From: Talpa occidentalis
Taxonomy: Eukaryota > Chordata > Mammalia > Eulipotyphla > Talpidae
Direction: 5' to 3'
DNA length: 64,000 nucleotides
Assembly: GCF_014898055.3 (NCBI RefSeq)
Contig: NW_023601104.1
Location: forward strand, 82,815,106 to 82,879,105
The notes beneath the pieces are model-generated. The model saw nothing but the letters and a program-made list of their open reading frames with translations, ran no database searches and was not told where the DNA came from. Below are positions 34,992 to 47,624 of the stretch, in pieces. The position numbers and the translations under genes are program-made. Position 1 is the stretch's first letter, and every line of letters begins with the position of its first letter.

Positions 34992-35268
34992 GGGCCTCCC
35001 TGGTGGCTCAGCGGGTTGAGCTCAGTGCTATGAAGCTGTCTGCAGCCTCTGCAGTACAAGTTCAATTCCAGCCAGCCAGGGAGCTACCCACATGGTGCAG
35101 CAGACCTCTTCTGTCTTGTCCGCTGCTCCCCTCAGCAGTGTATTTCGTCAGTCTGCCTGTTCTGTTTCCCACTCTGGCTCTGCTGAATTCTCTCATCCCC
35201 CATGCTTCTGACTGTACCCAGTGCTTGTATAAATAAAATAATAAAAAAATAAATCTTTAAAAAAAAGA
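34992..35268 (+). mobile_element. tRNA-derived SINE, intermediate between types O and Y
   Basis: The left two thirds are O-like (CAGTGCTATGAAGCTGTCTG, GCAGTGTATTTCGTCAGTCT), while the right third is Y-like (TCTGACTGTACCCAGTGCTT, GTATAAATAAAATAA). It is either a transitional source-gene descendant or a product of gene conversion. Confidence 0.93.
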
Positions 35269-36733
35269 ATAATGAGAAGGAACTGAAGGAGATAGTTTGT
35301 AGGATATAAATTTCACATATTCCTGATGCCTTTTCCTTTGTAATAATCTTTCTCATCTTTGACTGTCAACCACGAACATTTTTTTTTCTCTAGATAGCTT
35401 TCATTCCTCAATTCCTCATCCACTCTTCTCACCTAATCAGAATTACAACTGTCAGGTCATAGAAGTGGCAAATGATTAATACATTGAAATAAGGTGTTCA
35501 AGAAAAAAGAGTAATCTTTCTCATTGGAAGTGAAATGTTAATAATTTTAAGTAATATTTGAGAGTTGGTAGTAGATTAATTCTCAGGTCTGCATATTCTC
35601 TCTACTTGTGATAAAATGTGTATATTTTCATAATTCAATCTTGGAGTCACTGAGTCATTTTTAATTCTGAATCAGAGATTTTTTTTCTGTTGTCAAAGTT
35701 GAAAGAATGAAACAATAAATTTGGCCCTTTTAGTATTACTTAGACAGACAAAAGTTAAAATGATTTTAACACACTTGCATTTTAATATTTCCAATACATA
35801 TTCTATGAAAAAAATAATACTCCTCTCTAAATATATATACAAAAATGATTTGATGAACAGGACATGTCTTGCCTTCCAATTTTATGATTTTTCATAAGCT
35901 CTATCTCTTATTGAGTCAACCACATGTCATAACAAATATGTAAGAGTTAGTCTGGGTAATTACAAATAAAAAGATATATGAACTCAGAAAATGTGAGACC
36001 TACCTTGTTTAAAATAAAATTAAAAAAAAATGCCAACTTTAAATCCCAAAAGGAAGAATCTAAAGATCATTCAAATACTCTCATGGACTAATGACAAACT
36101 TTCTCTGCCTCTGAATTCTTGTGGCTCTCCTATTACTGAATTCAAACTGAAATTAGTATTCCATTATCCTCAGAATAAAAACTACTTGTAAAATGTGTAG
36201 AGATCCCTAATCTTTATTGTAGTCAAAAATTCAATTTTCTTCTAAAATTTTTTAATCTAAAGAAAAGAAATAATTTATAATATAGCATAAAATAAAAGTT
36301 GATTCAAATTGCAGATTAAGCTTACTCCATAATCTAAAACACTTCATATGAATATGACACATTGTTAGGAAAGTCCTCAATTTTCAAATAATACATTATC
36401 CGTATTTATTGATTTCTTCATTCTTTAGGAAAATATACATTGTGTGTGTGCATCAACCCACAAATCATAGAAAAACTCTGTATTACTTTGGTGAATAATT
36501 AAAACTTCACTTTAAATGAATTTTTAGAATATAAAAAATATTCAGATATTATATGGTAGATATTTTATAAATCATCTACCTCTTTGTAGATGACTCAATT
36601 ATAATCCAGGAATATGAAATTTTTATGAACAATTTCACATCTTTGTAGCATTAGATATGGGTCAAAATTCAGGTAACGTGACTTGCAAACAAATACATCA
36701 CTATATTATCTGCCTCTAAATTTAGCAAGAATC
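35269..36733. other. Unique AT-rich sequence
   Basis: No confident feature. 36560-36700 may hold a very diverged MIR. Confidence 0.35.
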
Positions 36734-36984
36734 GGGCCTCCCTGCTGGCCTAGGGGCTAAGTCTCATCACTGTCACTGTTGAGGACTGAGTTTGATCCCA
36801 GCCAGGGAGCTAACCCACATGATGCAGCAGACCTCTCCTGTCTCCCCTGCTGCTCCCCTCAGCAGTATATTTCAGTAAAAGCCACCTATACTGCTCCCTA
36901 CACTATCTCTGGTGAATCCTCTTGTACCCTGCACCTCTGGCCTACACACCTGTTCTTCTATGCACAAAATAAATATAATAAAAT
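36734..36984 (+). mobile_element. tRNA-derived SINE, divergent type C
   Basis: Head GGGCCTCCCTGCTGGCCTAG and ACTGTTGAGGACTGAGTTTG mark type C. Imperfect duplication AAATTTAGCAAG (left) and AAATTTAACAAG (right). Tail AT-decayed. Confidence 0.9.
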
Positions 36985-38512
36985 TTAAATTTAACAAGTT
37001 CACAACAAAGCAAATGATTTCCCTTGCTTATAAATACAGTACTGATTAAGTAATTTACTGAAGACTATGCATATTACTTGCAGGTAGATTGTAGTTCATG
37101 TTTAAGAAAGAATGATCTATTCTAAAGAAACAGTCCCTGTGAACTTAAAACATTTATAGTTTCCAAAGTTGTTTAATCAAAATTTTTTTTTCACATTTAT
37201 ACTATCCTTTACATCTGTATTTTATATTTCCACCCGCTTATAGTTTGGTTCAATACACTTTTTCTCATCCTTCATATTATATCCATTTAGTAAATTTTAT
37301 TCACCAATAACTAGAGAATACTATATCATGAACAACATATTGTACAACAGTAATTAAAAAAAAAGTTCTTGAAATATATACATACAAAAATGTGCACAAA
37401 TCATAAACATAGAGACTGATTAATTTTCACAAAGCAAACACATTCACGTAAATAGCGCCTTGATAGAGATATTGTCATATTTTATACCTGTAAATAGATC
37501 CTATTTATATTTAACTTGTAAGTTGAATTGCAATTCATGATCACATCAGAGTGTTCTTGAAGAGGATTGACAAAGCCCTAAATTATTTGAATAATCAAGT
37601 CTGCATTCAGCTTTTGATTACTAGCAATATTATTCAAAAGCTTTTAGCTGAGTCTGAACAAAGAAAAAATGGATTTAAACCAGTTTTGAACCTACTTTTG
37701 CATTTGCAATTCTTTAATAAATAACCATATTAAGCAGTGAAAATTCTGTCAAGAAATATTTTAGTGCTTGGGTATATGTAGTGCTGTTCTGGTAACTATA
37801 ATTTTATACACATTTATAATTTATACAAGAAGTGCACATTGTACTTCTTAACCCCCTTGTAAAATTTCTTGACCCTGTAGGCCTAAGATAATCATAATAT
37901 TGGATATTATCCGAGAGTATTAGACACTGATTGCCTTTTCAGAAGAGTTATCACCAAATTTTTGACTGTAGTCTAGCCTTCAATTACATTTATTTCAGGA
38001 AGTTCACTTTATACTGCCTTCTGAACTCTCTTAAGATTTGCTGTTAATAACAAGCTGATTAATTCCCTGCCCATGCAAGAGAAAAGATCTTCTATACCAC
38101 TCATGCCTTCTACCTATAAAGTGGAAGTTTTATAACATTAGGACCATCCCCATGACTCAGAAAAAGTCATGGGTTATGACAATTAATCTCACACCGGATT
38201 CACACAGAAGACCTACAAAAGACCTACATAATTCTAGAACATCCTGATTATTCAACAAATTTAACTGAGAGAGACAACACTCTAAGAGAGACATGTCACT
38301 CAAAAAGTAAATATACATTTTACTAGTATTGTCACTTTATTGCAGTACATTTATTTATTCATGTATCCTCACATACATACTGGGATTATAGTAGGGGTAT
38401 AATTAAGGTATATTGAAATAACGCATCGCTAATGATATCGTGCTACCATATTCTTTGCAGAAAAACCTGGGTCTGGTTTACTCCTCACTCAATGATAACT
38501 CCATATAAAATT
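36985..38512. other. Unique AT-rich sequence
   Basis: Nothing recognised. Confidence 0.4.
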
Positions 38513-38521
38513 GTCAGGTTC

Positions 38522-38777
38522 TGACCTCCCTGGTGGCATAGACTTACCTCTCAGCATTTTGAAGCTATGGGCATTCGATCCCCAGACAGGTTGCTGACCC
38601 ACATAGGGCAGCAGACCTCACCTGTCTCACCAACTGCTCCACTAAGCAGTGTATTTCAGTCACTCTGCCTGTTCTGCTCCCCACTCTGTGCCTAGTGAAT
38701 CCTCTCACCCCTCACAGCTCTGGCCTGTACCCCAGTTCTTGTATGCATAAATAAATAAAATAAATCCTTAAAAAAAA
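38522..38777 (+). mobile_element. tRNA-derived SINE, type O
   Basis: Duplication GTCAGGTTC at 38513-38521 and 38778-38786. The head is damaged (TGACCTCCCTGGTGGCATAG, with loss around the tRNA-like anticodon arm), so it is transcriptionally dead. Confidence 0.93.
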
Positions 38778-38786
38778 GTCAGGTTC

Positions 38787-39285
38787 CCCATAGATTTCAT
38801 GAACTGCATGCTGTAGGACACATTCAAACACGTTGCAATATGCAGTGTGTATCTCCCAGGATTTATCCCATACCATGTATATTATATTGACCATTATTTC
38901 CCCATGACAAAATCTCGAAGAGGCTAAGGTGAATTTGAAATACCTGAAGTAAATAAGTTTCACTCTGACTGAGGGTTCCAGTTCAGGTGTTTCCCAGTTC
39001 TAGGAATTTGCTGATGTGGAAATATCCCCTTGGAGAATACACCATCATCTCCTTTTACTCAGAAACCTAAAAAAAAAAAAAAAAAAAAAAAAATTCTAAT
39101 GTCATCCTTCTTCTCACACTGTGGGTATTAATATCAATTGTAATTGCTACTTCAATTAAGAAAAATAAATAAATAAGACATATTTAGGCATTGCCATATC
39201 ATATGCTTTTGAAATTCGGGGATAATATCTGCCTATACCTGCTAAGACTGTCTTGCCATCTTCTAAAAAATATATGTTAGTAGAA
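38787..39285. other. Unique sequence with a 25-base poly(A)
   Basis: A25 at 39069-39093. Sequence upstream of it shows no recognisable retrocopy, so the origin of the tract is unclear. Confidence 0.4.
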
Positions 39286-39600
39286 GTACCATTAGTTTCT
39301 AATTATGTGTAGGTTTCATGTGTACATTATAAAATTTGACATCTATTATGCTATAGTATATCCACCAATGTCTAATTTCCATCCGCCACCATACAAGTGA
39401 TCCCCTCTTTTACATTATTTATCCAACCTCCACTATGATTCCCACTGAAAGTCTAGTTTCCATCACCAAACAGTGGGTCCCTTTACCTGTTTTATACCCC
39501 CCATTTGTTTTTAATGAACTGCTCAACTTTCAAGGTATCTAAGAAGACTTTCTTATATGGAATATTCTCTCCTTACATGGAGTGATATCAGTAGTTTTTT
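39286..39600 (-). mobile_element. Probable LINE-1 3' UTR fragment, antisense
   Basis: 'GTGTACATTATAAAATTTGA', 'ATGTCTAATTTCCATCCGCC', 'ACCATACAAGTGATCCCCTC' follow the antisense order of a LINE-1 3' UTR. Diverged. Confidence 0.5.
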
Positions 39601-39648
39601 ACTTTATGCTAGCATCCCTAAATGTGACTATCCTCTTCACTAGATTTA

Positions 39649-39919
39649 TTTATTTATTTATTTAAGATTTATTTTTTTATTTATTTATACAAGCACTGGG
39701 TACAGTCAGAAGCGTGGGAGGGTGAGAGAATTCACTAGAGCGGGGAACAGAACAGGCAGACTGACGAAATACACTGCTGAGGGGAGCAGTGGGCAAGATA
39801 GGAGAGGTCTGTCGCGCCATGTGGGACCCTCACTGGTGGCCGGGAATCGAACCGGCATTGCAGAGGCTGCAGGCAGCTTCGCAGTCCAGCGCTCAACTGC
39901 TGTGCCACCAGAGGAGGCC
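39649..39919 (-). mobile_element. tRNA-derived SINE, type Y1
   Basis: Full-length minus-strand copy with 14-bp duplication CTTCACTAGATTTA at 39635-39648 and 39920-39933. It has GGTGGCCGGGAATCGAACC at the B-box end without the extra Y2 block. Confidence 0.95.
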
Positions 39920-39933
39920 CTTCACTAGATTTA

Positions 39934-40753
39934 AAGCTTTCTAGTGGTAGAGATTTCAGCTCACTCTTATAAGAATTCCCTTTTTTTTGATGCTCGACTA
40001 TAACCAACAGATGTTCATTCATTCAATATTGAACTTCATCTACATCCTTTGCCCTTAAAATTTTATTCAGGTCAAGTGGACAGATACATATCCTCCACTG
40101 AAAAACATTAATATATAATAAGAATGGTTCCAGAGAAAATGAAAATTGTTAGAAAACAATATTTTATTTCCAGGACTACATGGATGGTGTGGAATAATAT
40201 TTTTAAATCATCATATGGGTCTAAATCTTGTTTAACAGTGAGATGCTAAGACAGTATTAATATTAGTTTTTAATTTATCATGTTAAATAATAAAAGAATT
40301 TGAAATATAAGGCTGAAAGCTCTCTGTATTTCAGCCTCGGAATTGCAAGAGGAAACAGTCTCCAGGAAAGTCAGATTAAAGGATCATGATATGTGATATA
40401 CAACATTCAAACTGTAAATCAAAAATGGTAAACAAGGTTAGTTGTTGGTCAGCGGCAAGGATAAAATGCAGGCTATGGCATGCAGCACTTCTGGGGCTTT
40501 TATTTTCTTTCAGGGCAAACAATGGAGAATAAAAAATAGCCACAGAGTCACTGTGAAAATAGTTCATTAATATGATTAACATAAATTCAGGTCACTATGC
40601 AAAAGAGCATATCAGTTTTAAAACTAAAATTGGCTTTGTTTTGTATGTAGTTCTCAACAAATGTCCAGGAACTGATGTGATTAAATGAAAGGTCAGGAAG
40701 TTTTAAGCCATTGGAACTGAATCTCTTCCACATAATTTCACATAATTTTCAAG
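39934..40753. other. Unique AT-rich sequence
   Basis: Nothing recognised; the minus-strand frame 40376-40582 is unsupported. Confidence 0.4.
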
Positions 40754-40764
40754 ACTTTTCCTTC

Positions 40765-41049
40765 TTTTTTTTTTTAGTATTTTTTTAAAAGATTCATTTA
40801 TTTATTTATTTATATAAGCACTGGGTACAGTCAGAAGTGTGGGAGGGTGAGAGAATTCACCAGAGCCAGAGCGGGGAGCAGAACAGGCAGAAGGACCAAG
40901 GTACACTGCTGAGGGGAGCAGCGGGCGGCAGGAGAGGTCTGCTCGCCATGCGGGACCCTCGCCCCGTGGCCAGGGATCGAACCGGCGCTGCAGAGGCTCC
41001 GGGCAGCTTCACAACCCAGTGCTCAACCGCTCTGCCACTGGGGAGGCCC
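40765..41049 (-). mobile_element. tRNA-derived SINE, type Y1
   Basis: Minus-strand copy with duplication ACTTTTCCTTC at 40754-40764 and 41051-41061. B-box complement GGATCGAACC intact, CpG-rich, no Y2 block. Confidence 0.95.
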
Positions 41050-41061
41050 AACTTTTCCTTC

Positions 41062-43169
41062 ATTTAATATTCAAAAGTGACTTTATAGTTTTATCTTTTA
41101 TTGCCAAAAAGTATGTTTTGCTTTGTTAGGAAAATTAAGTGCATTTGTTAAATGATATTCATTTTAAAAGTAATAATATACCACTTTAGAAAAAAAAGTA
41201 TGAAAAGTCATAAAATTAGAGGTAAAAAGGTATCAAGTCCAGTGTTTAATTTTGTTTCTTGATAAAATAATTCTGCATAGGCTGCAAAAAAGCAAATCAA
41301 AATTACAAAATATTTATAAGACTTACAAAGTTTTATTAGCATGAAAACAGCACAATTCTTTCAAACCACTTTCTAATTATGTATTTTATAAAGATCTGTG
41401 TTGTTTCCTCCCTCACATTCTGTTGTGTTACTATTTCATGGAAGAAATATATTGAAAGAAAAAAAATATAGTAACTGAAATAAGAGTGAGTACTGCTATA
41501 TCTTCCAGAAATTAGAAAATTTATAATTCAAAAAGAATACATTTGCATATCAATTACATTAGAATTAGTTTATAGTTCTATTATTTTGGAGTACTTATAT
41601 ACAAAGAAACTTATAAATTACAAAAAAAAAGTTAAAAGATGATGGATAGAATAATAAAATACAAATAAATTCTCAAGTACACAGTTGAACACTGAGAACA
41701 AAAATGTCATACATGCTAGTAGCACTGAGTCTTCAGCTGCCCCATGAAGGGGTGCTAACTTTAATTGGGGCATATTAGCCACATTAATTCATATGTGACA
41801 CATTACTTCATATGTGTGTGTGTATGTGTGTATAAAATCTGTGATATTAGAGCTGGGTATGAAGCCACTGGATGATAAAATAAAATCACTGAGAATTCAT
41901 GGCTGTGAATGTATCCCACATATATAATATATCCACAGCCCACAAAATTAATAAATAAGAGTCCTAATCACTACATAGTGTTACTTGGCTGGAAAAAAAA
42001 AAAAAACCCAAAAAACAGCCAATTGATTTGAAAGAGAAAATCCTTTGTTGAGGAGATGGACAGTCTGAGGTACAAAAAAGAAAGGTTATCAAAGACAGTG
42101 GTAAATAAATATGTAGTTATAGAGGAATGTTAGCTATATAGAAAAAAATAGTAATTTTTCACTTGGTATGGAAAACACTGTAAACATGATAGTAATTTAT
42201 TAATGAGGAGAACAAAGAGTTACCAAAATTATTGTGAGTTGCTGGTACTCTATACAAGGCAGTAATTTTGACATGGTATGTTAAGTATGTCTTTATAAGC
42301 CTAGAGTAATGAAAAACAATATGATAAAGATAATTAATTTTGAAAGGTAAATAATAGGGATTAGATGGGACCAACAACATAAGATCATATTCTACAAAAA
42401 ATATTATTGATTCTATTAAATGTAATTGAGCAAACTATACAATGTAAAAGGCTAAGATAATGCTAAGATAATGAATGAATTTAGAAAATCAATTACATGG
42501 TTTTCACTAGAAACATACTCTGCTCTTAAGTATATCAAATAGTCAAAAGTAAAAGAATAGTAAAGGTTTAAAAACATATTTTGGAAAATAAAATTATTTA
42601 AAACTAAATCAAAATGAAAATACATTTGTGGGATGAAGCTATAGTAGGATGAGAGAAATGTATGTCATGGCTTATACTAGAAAAATAAAAGCAGTAAATT
42701 AAGAATTTTCCACATTAAAAGAACCCAACACATTTTTGATTGGCATAGCCAAAAACCAAATTCAAGTTAAATTTCTTATCTGTGAATTTGAAATCAATCA
42801 CAGTGTCACGAGGTTCTTGCAGGTAAAGTTTCAGATACAAATCAGAAAAAAAAAAAAATACTGTAAGAACTAAAAGCATCATATTATTGAGAAATGTATT
42901 TCAAAGACTCAGAAAATCTAAATCTAAAATCCAGCTAAGTGATGCGAACTAGAGAGATTACCTGTTCAATTCTGCATAAGTCTTTCTGTGTTGTTTAAAT
43001 GACCTTGATGACCTAGCCTAAAGGTTAGTTTACAAGGGGAAGCTAAATACTCCCTTTACTTTCCTATTATCTCCAGACCTATGTCAAGTGTTATATTCCA
43101 GTGTGAGATGGAAAGAAGGATTTCAAAATTTAATTTTGGAAAAGAAAATTTAACAGCCAATGACTACAA
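41062..43169. other. Long unique AT-rich stretch
   Basis: About 2.1 kb with no recognised gene or repeat. Minor tandem GCTAAGATAAT x2 near 42450-42475 and (TG)n near 41813-41832. Confidence 0.4.
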
Positions 43170-43174
43170 AATTT

Positions 43175-43807
43175 TGCTATTTTCAAAATATGGAGAAAAT
43201 ATATGTGAATCTATTATAGGGCAGAGAGACGGGCAGCCCAAACCCTGCAAACTTTCCTATTCTAAATGGGTTCTGCCATCTGCCGCATCAACACAAAACA
43301 TATGAGACTTTAATGGGAAGGAACTTTAATAAACTAGGAAACAATACAGGTAAGGCAAAGAATCTAGTTTCTAAATCAAGCACCCAAAGTTACCCGTCCC
43401 CTCATGGGTAAAAGTCCATCCATATGGGATTGGCCCAGAGCAAGGCCCCAAAGCCTGCCCCAAGTCTAAAGCATCTTCCAGTGGGGACCCACAGAAAAGG
43501 GTTAGAAACCACCAGACAAGCCCGGACAGAAAAGAGCAAAATCAACATCAAGATAAAAGCTGCCATTGTCACCTCCCCACGGGTCTCACCCACATCTGTG
43601 TCACCCAGTCCACGACCAAAAGACAAGCACAGTTTCTTCACGTGTCTCTAGGCTCCATGCGCCTCCTCCAGGGCTCCTGGCTCCCTCCTGCTTCCTTCCT
43701 TCCTCAGTCTCTTCTGCTGCTTCTCCTCTTCCTGCTCAGCTCCACCCTCCCTTGGGTGGGGCAGGGAACCTGGAACTTCCCCCTTTCCTGGGGACCACCC
43801 TGTTACA
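43175..43807 (-). mobile_element. Solo LTR of an endogenous retrovirus, antisense, 633 bp
   Basis: On the minus strand it starts TGTAACAGGGTGGTCCCCAG and ends AAAATAGCA, giving TG...CA termini. The 5-bp duplication AATTT lies immediately outside (43170-43174 and 43808-43812). TTATTAAAG/CATTAAAGTC polyadenylation-like signals lie on the minus strand near plus positions 43310-43335, leaving a U5 of roughly 140 bases. No gag, pol or env remains. Overlapping frames at 43402-43862 are accidental. Confidence 0.83.
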
Positions 43808-43812
43808 AATTT

Positions 43813-44355
43813 ATTTTCAGGATCTCAGACCAGGAATAAAGAATCACCTCAAATCAATATGAAATAGTGATGATTTACTAGAGAAGGCTTTCTGCCTTAG
43901 CTCCAACAGGCTCTAATTGGTTACTTGGTTGATTATAAAAATTTGATTTCAAAGGTGTTTTATGCCAAATGAACAGAAAATAATGTTAGGATATTAAGGA
44001 TATAGGGAAGTTGGAAAATATTTAACATTGTTACTTACAAATATTGTGAGACTTATCAATCCCTTTATCCTCACTGAACCACAATCTCTTACTGAAATGA
44101 CTCTTTCCAATATAACACTCAATCTATTAGTTATTTTTCTGCCTTGACTTTAATTGCCCTAACACCTTTAGATGCTTTTTAGTAATTCCTTTGTTTAAGC
44201 ATTTCCCCTGTAGTTTCCATGGCAGAATGGGTCAAAGAATATAATTAGGAGATAAGGAAAATAAACATAATTTTCAAGAAGTTTTGTTGTAAATGAGATT
44301 GAGAATAATGCCTGAGAGATATGTCTGTGTGGTGTACAAATCTTCATATACTGTA
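43813..44355. other. Unique sequence
   Basis: Nothing recognised. Confidence 0.4.
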
Positions 44356-44370
44356 TAAATAAGATATAGA

Positions 44371-44642
44371 GGGCCTCTCTCATGGCACAGGTGGTTGAGC
44401 GCAGCATTGTAAACCTCTCCACAGCCTCTGCAGCGTGGGTTTGATTCCTGGTCCTGGCCAGGGAGAAACCCACATGGCGAGGCAGACCTCTCCTGACTCA
44501 TCCACTGCTCCCCTCAGCAGTATATTTCAGTCAGTCTGCCTGTTCTGTTCCCCACTTGGTCTCTGGTGAATCCTCTCACCCCCCACATCTCTGGCCTGTA
44601 CCCCAGTTCTTGTATGCATAAATAAATAAATATTTAAAAAAT
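44371..44642 (+). mobile_element. tRNA-derived SINE, type O
   Basis: Perfect 14-bp duplication AAATAAGATATAGA (44357-44370 and 44643-44656). Full body, tail AAATAAATAAATATTTAAAA. Confidence 0.95.
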
Positions 44643-44760
44643 AAATAAGATATAGATAATAATATTTGACATTTTGTAAATACTCAACAATTTTGAAGTA
44701 AATAAATGAATTTTTTTTAATGTTGCTTCTTTTTCTGGTCTTAAAAAAAATTGATATGAG

Positions 44761-45049
44761 GGCCTCCCCGGTGGTGCAGCGGTTGAGCGCTGGGTTGCGA
44801 AGCTGCCCGCAGCCTTTGCAGTGCCGGTTCGATCCCCGGCTGCTCCCCGGCCACCAGAGGAGGGTCCCACATGGCGCGCTAGACCTCTCCTGCCGCCTGC
44901 TGCTCCCCTCAGCAGTGTACTTCGGTCATTCTGCCTGCTCTGCTCCCTGCTCTGGCTCTGGTGAATTCTCTCACCCTCCCGCGCTTCTGACTGTACCCAG
45001 TGCTTGTATAAATAAATAAATAAATCTTTAAAAAAAAAAAAAATTAAAA
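44761..45049 (+). mobile_element. tRNA-derived SINE, young type Y2
   Basis: Perfect 18-bp duplication AAAAAAAATTGATATGAG (44743-44760 and 45050-45067). GGTTCGATCC B box intact; Y2 block GCTGCTCCCCGGCCACCAGA present. One of the youngest-looking copies. Confidence 0.96.
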
Positions 45050-45357
45050 AAAAAAAATTGATATGAGCAATCTGACTTCAGATAGGGCTTAGATACCTGA
45101 TAAAAAGGAGTAAGGACAAGTAGTTTAAAAGTCTCTCTAATTATGTAGAATCCTCTCTAATTATGTGTTCTGAAAAATTTCATTCAGAGAGCACACATGT
45201 ATTAGCATGTGATACTATACTCTCTGTCCAGGTCATCTACCCTATAACTAGAATCTGATCTGGAAAATTCCTTTGATTGTGAAAACTGGATACTTGCCTC
45301 ATGATAAAAAAAATGAAGATAATTATTTACACAAACAACAACAAAAGAAGCTCACTT

Positions 45358-45641
45358 TTAAAAATTAATTAATTTATTTATTTAAATATTTATTTATTTA
45401 TGCATATAAGAACTGGGGTATAGGCCAGAAATATGGCCGGTGAGAGGATTCACCAGTGACAGAGTGGGGAACAGAACAGGCAAACTGACTGAAATACACT
45501 GCTGAGGGGAGCAGCAGGCGAGACAGGAGAGGTCTGCTTTGCTATGTGGGTTTCTCCCTGGCCAGGGATCAAACTCCTGCTGCAGAGGCTACAGATTGCT
45601 TCATAGTGCTTTTCTTAACCCTTTGTACCACCAGGGAGGTC
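45358..45641 (-). mobile_element. tRNA-derived SINE, type O
   Basis: Minus-strand copy with an expanded ATTTATTTATTTAAATATTT tail. Short imperfect AGCT...CTTTT similarity on both sides may be the decayed duplication. Confidence 0.92.
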
Positions 45642-47376
45642 CTCAGCTTGTCTTTTTAACAATGAAAAAGTCATGAGGCTTTTTCCATTTCAAGGTAAAA
45701 TGTAAGAACATATGAAATATAATTCTTCATCTGTGAATTATTACATAAATTCATTTTTAATTTTGTGATATGGGTACCATTACAAATCCATCACTGAACT
45801 GCAAAAAAGAAATAACTTGACAACAATGCTTCATTGTTAGAGATTTTAATTTTATACCATCTTGGGCTGGGAATAGTTACAATAGTTAAAATTCAATTTG
45901 TAATATTTAGGCATCAATTTGTTTTCAAAAGCTAAGATGCAAAGTCAAGAGTCTGGAAAGTGTAAATGAATTCACAATGAGTAATTATGTTCCCATCTGG
46001 AAATGGCATAAATAAAAATGAATGAATTGAATGGCTTTACTTATTTGCATATTTAAAGACTAACAAGAAACAGACTGCTTTAAATTACTTCCATTTTAAT
46101 AAATCGTATAACCTGAGAAGTTTGCATTTCAGAGGTCTCCATTTTACAAGATCATACTATGAGACTTACTTTATTCAGATATTGTGTTACTGACTTTTGA
46201 ATAAGACCATAATCTGGGAACTCAGTTATAGCTCAAGTGAGCATTAATAATACTTTCAGATATATACTTGTAAATTGCCATGTTCGCATATCTTTCAAGT
46301 AACCACACTCATGTGATTTGGTGGGTGCATGGGGAGAATGCTAGCAATAAACATTTGCATATGCAATTTCTTTTTGTGCCAAAATTCCCTTTGGCAAAGG
46401 GGCCCATGACATTTATACTGTTGTTAGTTTCTCAGAGTGAGCAAAAATAGTCATTTTGTGTGTGTGTGTGTGTGTGTGTATGCCAGCAAAACAACTGTGG
46501 GTGAAAAACAATTAGTTTAATCTTTGACAATATAAGGGCAAATCAATCAATTTACTGATGACACTTAAGAGCTTATCTAACTATTGACTGAACATAGTCA
46601 CATAGTCAAACATAGCCATTCTCATCATCTCACACTCAGAAAGCAGCATGTGCTTCCATTAAATAATATATAAAAATGCAATATATGAAAAACATGTACA
46701 AAATATATACTACCATGTACTTAGAAAACTTAGAAAAATCTAGCTACAAAAGTACACAAAAATATTTTGGATAAATGTGAAAAGCATTGCGATGCTGCAA
46801 AAGGCAAAAATTTACTTTTAAAGTAGCATGCATTTGTCAAATAAAAATAAAAACACATTTTCAACAAGTCTCAAAGCAGAATGTACACTGGACAATTTTT
46901 ATGGAAAATGTCAGAATTTACCAATTCAACACTTTTGACTAGGGACATTTCTATTTTCTCTAATTGTGTTGTAATTACTGCAAAGTTAGAAGAGAAGGAA
47001 AAGTGGAGGAGGCGGACAACTTTAAATGAGGAATGGACTATGGATTGTGAGGAATTTCTGGAAGAAAGAACACCCGTAAATGAGTTTAATGAAGGAGCCA
47101 AAGTTAAGGAAACATCCAAGCAAACTCTCTACTGGGTTTCTTCAGAGGTGAACATTTTTACTGCCCTTTGGCTGTACTTTCAAGCCCAAAGGAAAAAGAT
47201 GCAAATACTTAATTAAAGGCCTTTTACAAAGAGATGGGAAGTTTTCCTTGAATGAGCTCCTGCTATCTATAAAAACAGGAAGCAAAAAATAAATAAATAC
47301 ATGTAGCTAAAATAACATGTTACTCTGGAGTTAAAATGATGATCAGGTTACTTCCTTGTTCCCACAGAAGACACTT
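45642..47376. other. Unique AT-rich sequence with a (TG)n microsatellite
   Basis: About 1.7 kb with (TG)n at 46457-46479. The 46881-47216 plus-strand frame (111 codons) has a Glu/Lys-rich middle but no domain or context I recognise and is not called a gene. Confidence 0.4.
46457..46479. repeat. (TG)n microsatellite
   Basis: About eleven TG units. Confidence 0.9.
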
Positions 47377-47624
47377 TTTTTTTTTTTTTTACTGCACTGA
47401 AGAAATGGGGTATAGACCAGAGGTGGGGGTTGGTGAGAGGACTCACTAGAACAGGATGGGTTGCAGAACAGGCAGACTGACTGAAATACACTGCTGAGGG
47501 GAGCAGCAGGCGAGACAGGAGAGATCTGCTGCGTTATTCATAGATTAGCTCCCTGCCTGCAATTGAGCTCAGGCTGAAGCAATGATAGCTCTGATACTGA
47601 ACCCCTAAGCCACCAGGGAGGCCC
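47377..47624 (-). mobile_element. tRNA-derived SINE, type O, diverged
   Basis: T-run at the left, AGACCAGAGGTGGGGG, the conserved CACTGCTGAGGGGAGCAGCA body and CCACCAGGGAGGCCCC at the right. The B box is lost (GCAATTGAGCTC). Confidence 0.9.

Noticed and set aside
39069..39093. Poly(A) tail of a processed pseudogene
   Set aside because: Upstream sequence shows no coding remnant or flanking duplication that I can find.
43402..43862. Four overlapping frames on both strands, one with a signal-like segment
   Set aside because: They lie inside the 633-bp solo LTR and mostly stop or start at random positions within it.
46881..47216. 111-codon frame with charged middle section
   Set aside because: No recognised domain, an overlapping antisense frame of similar size, and no splice or retrocopy context.
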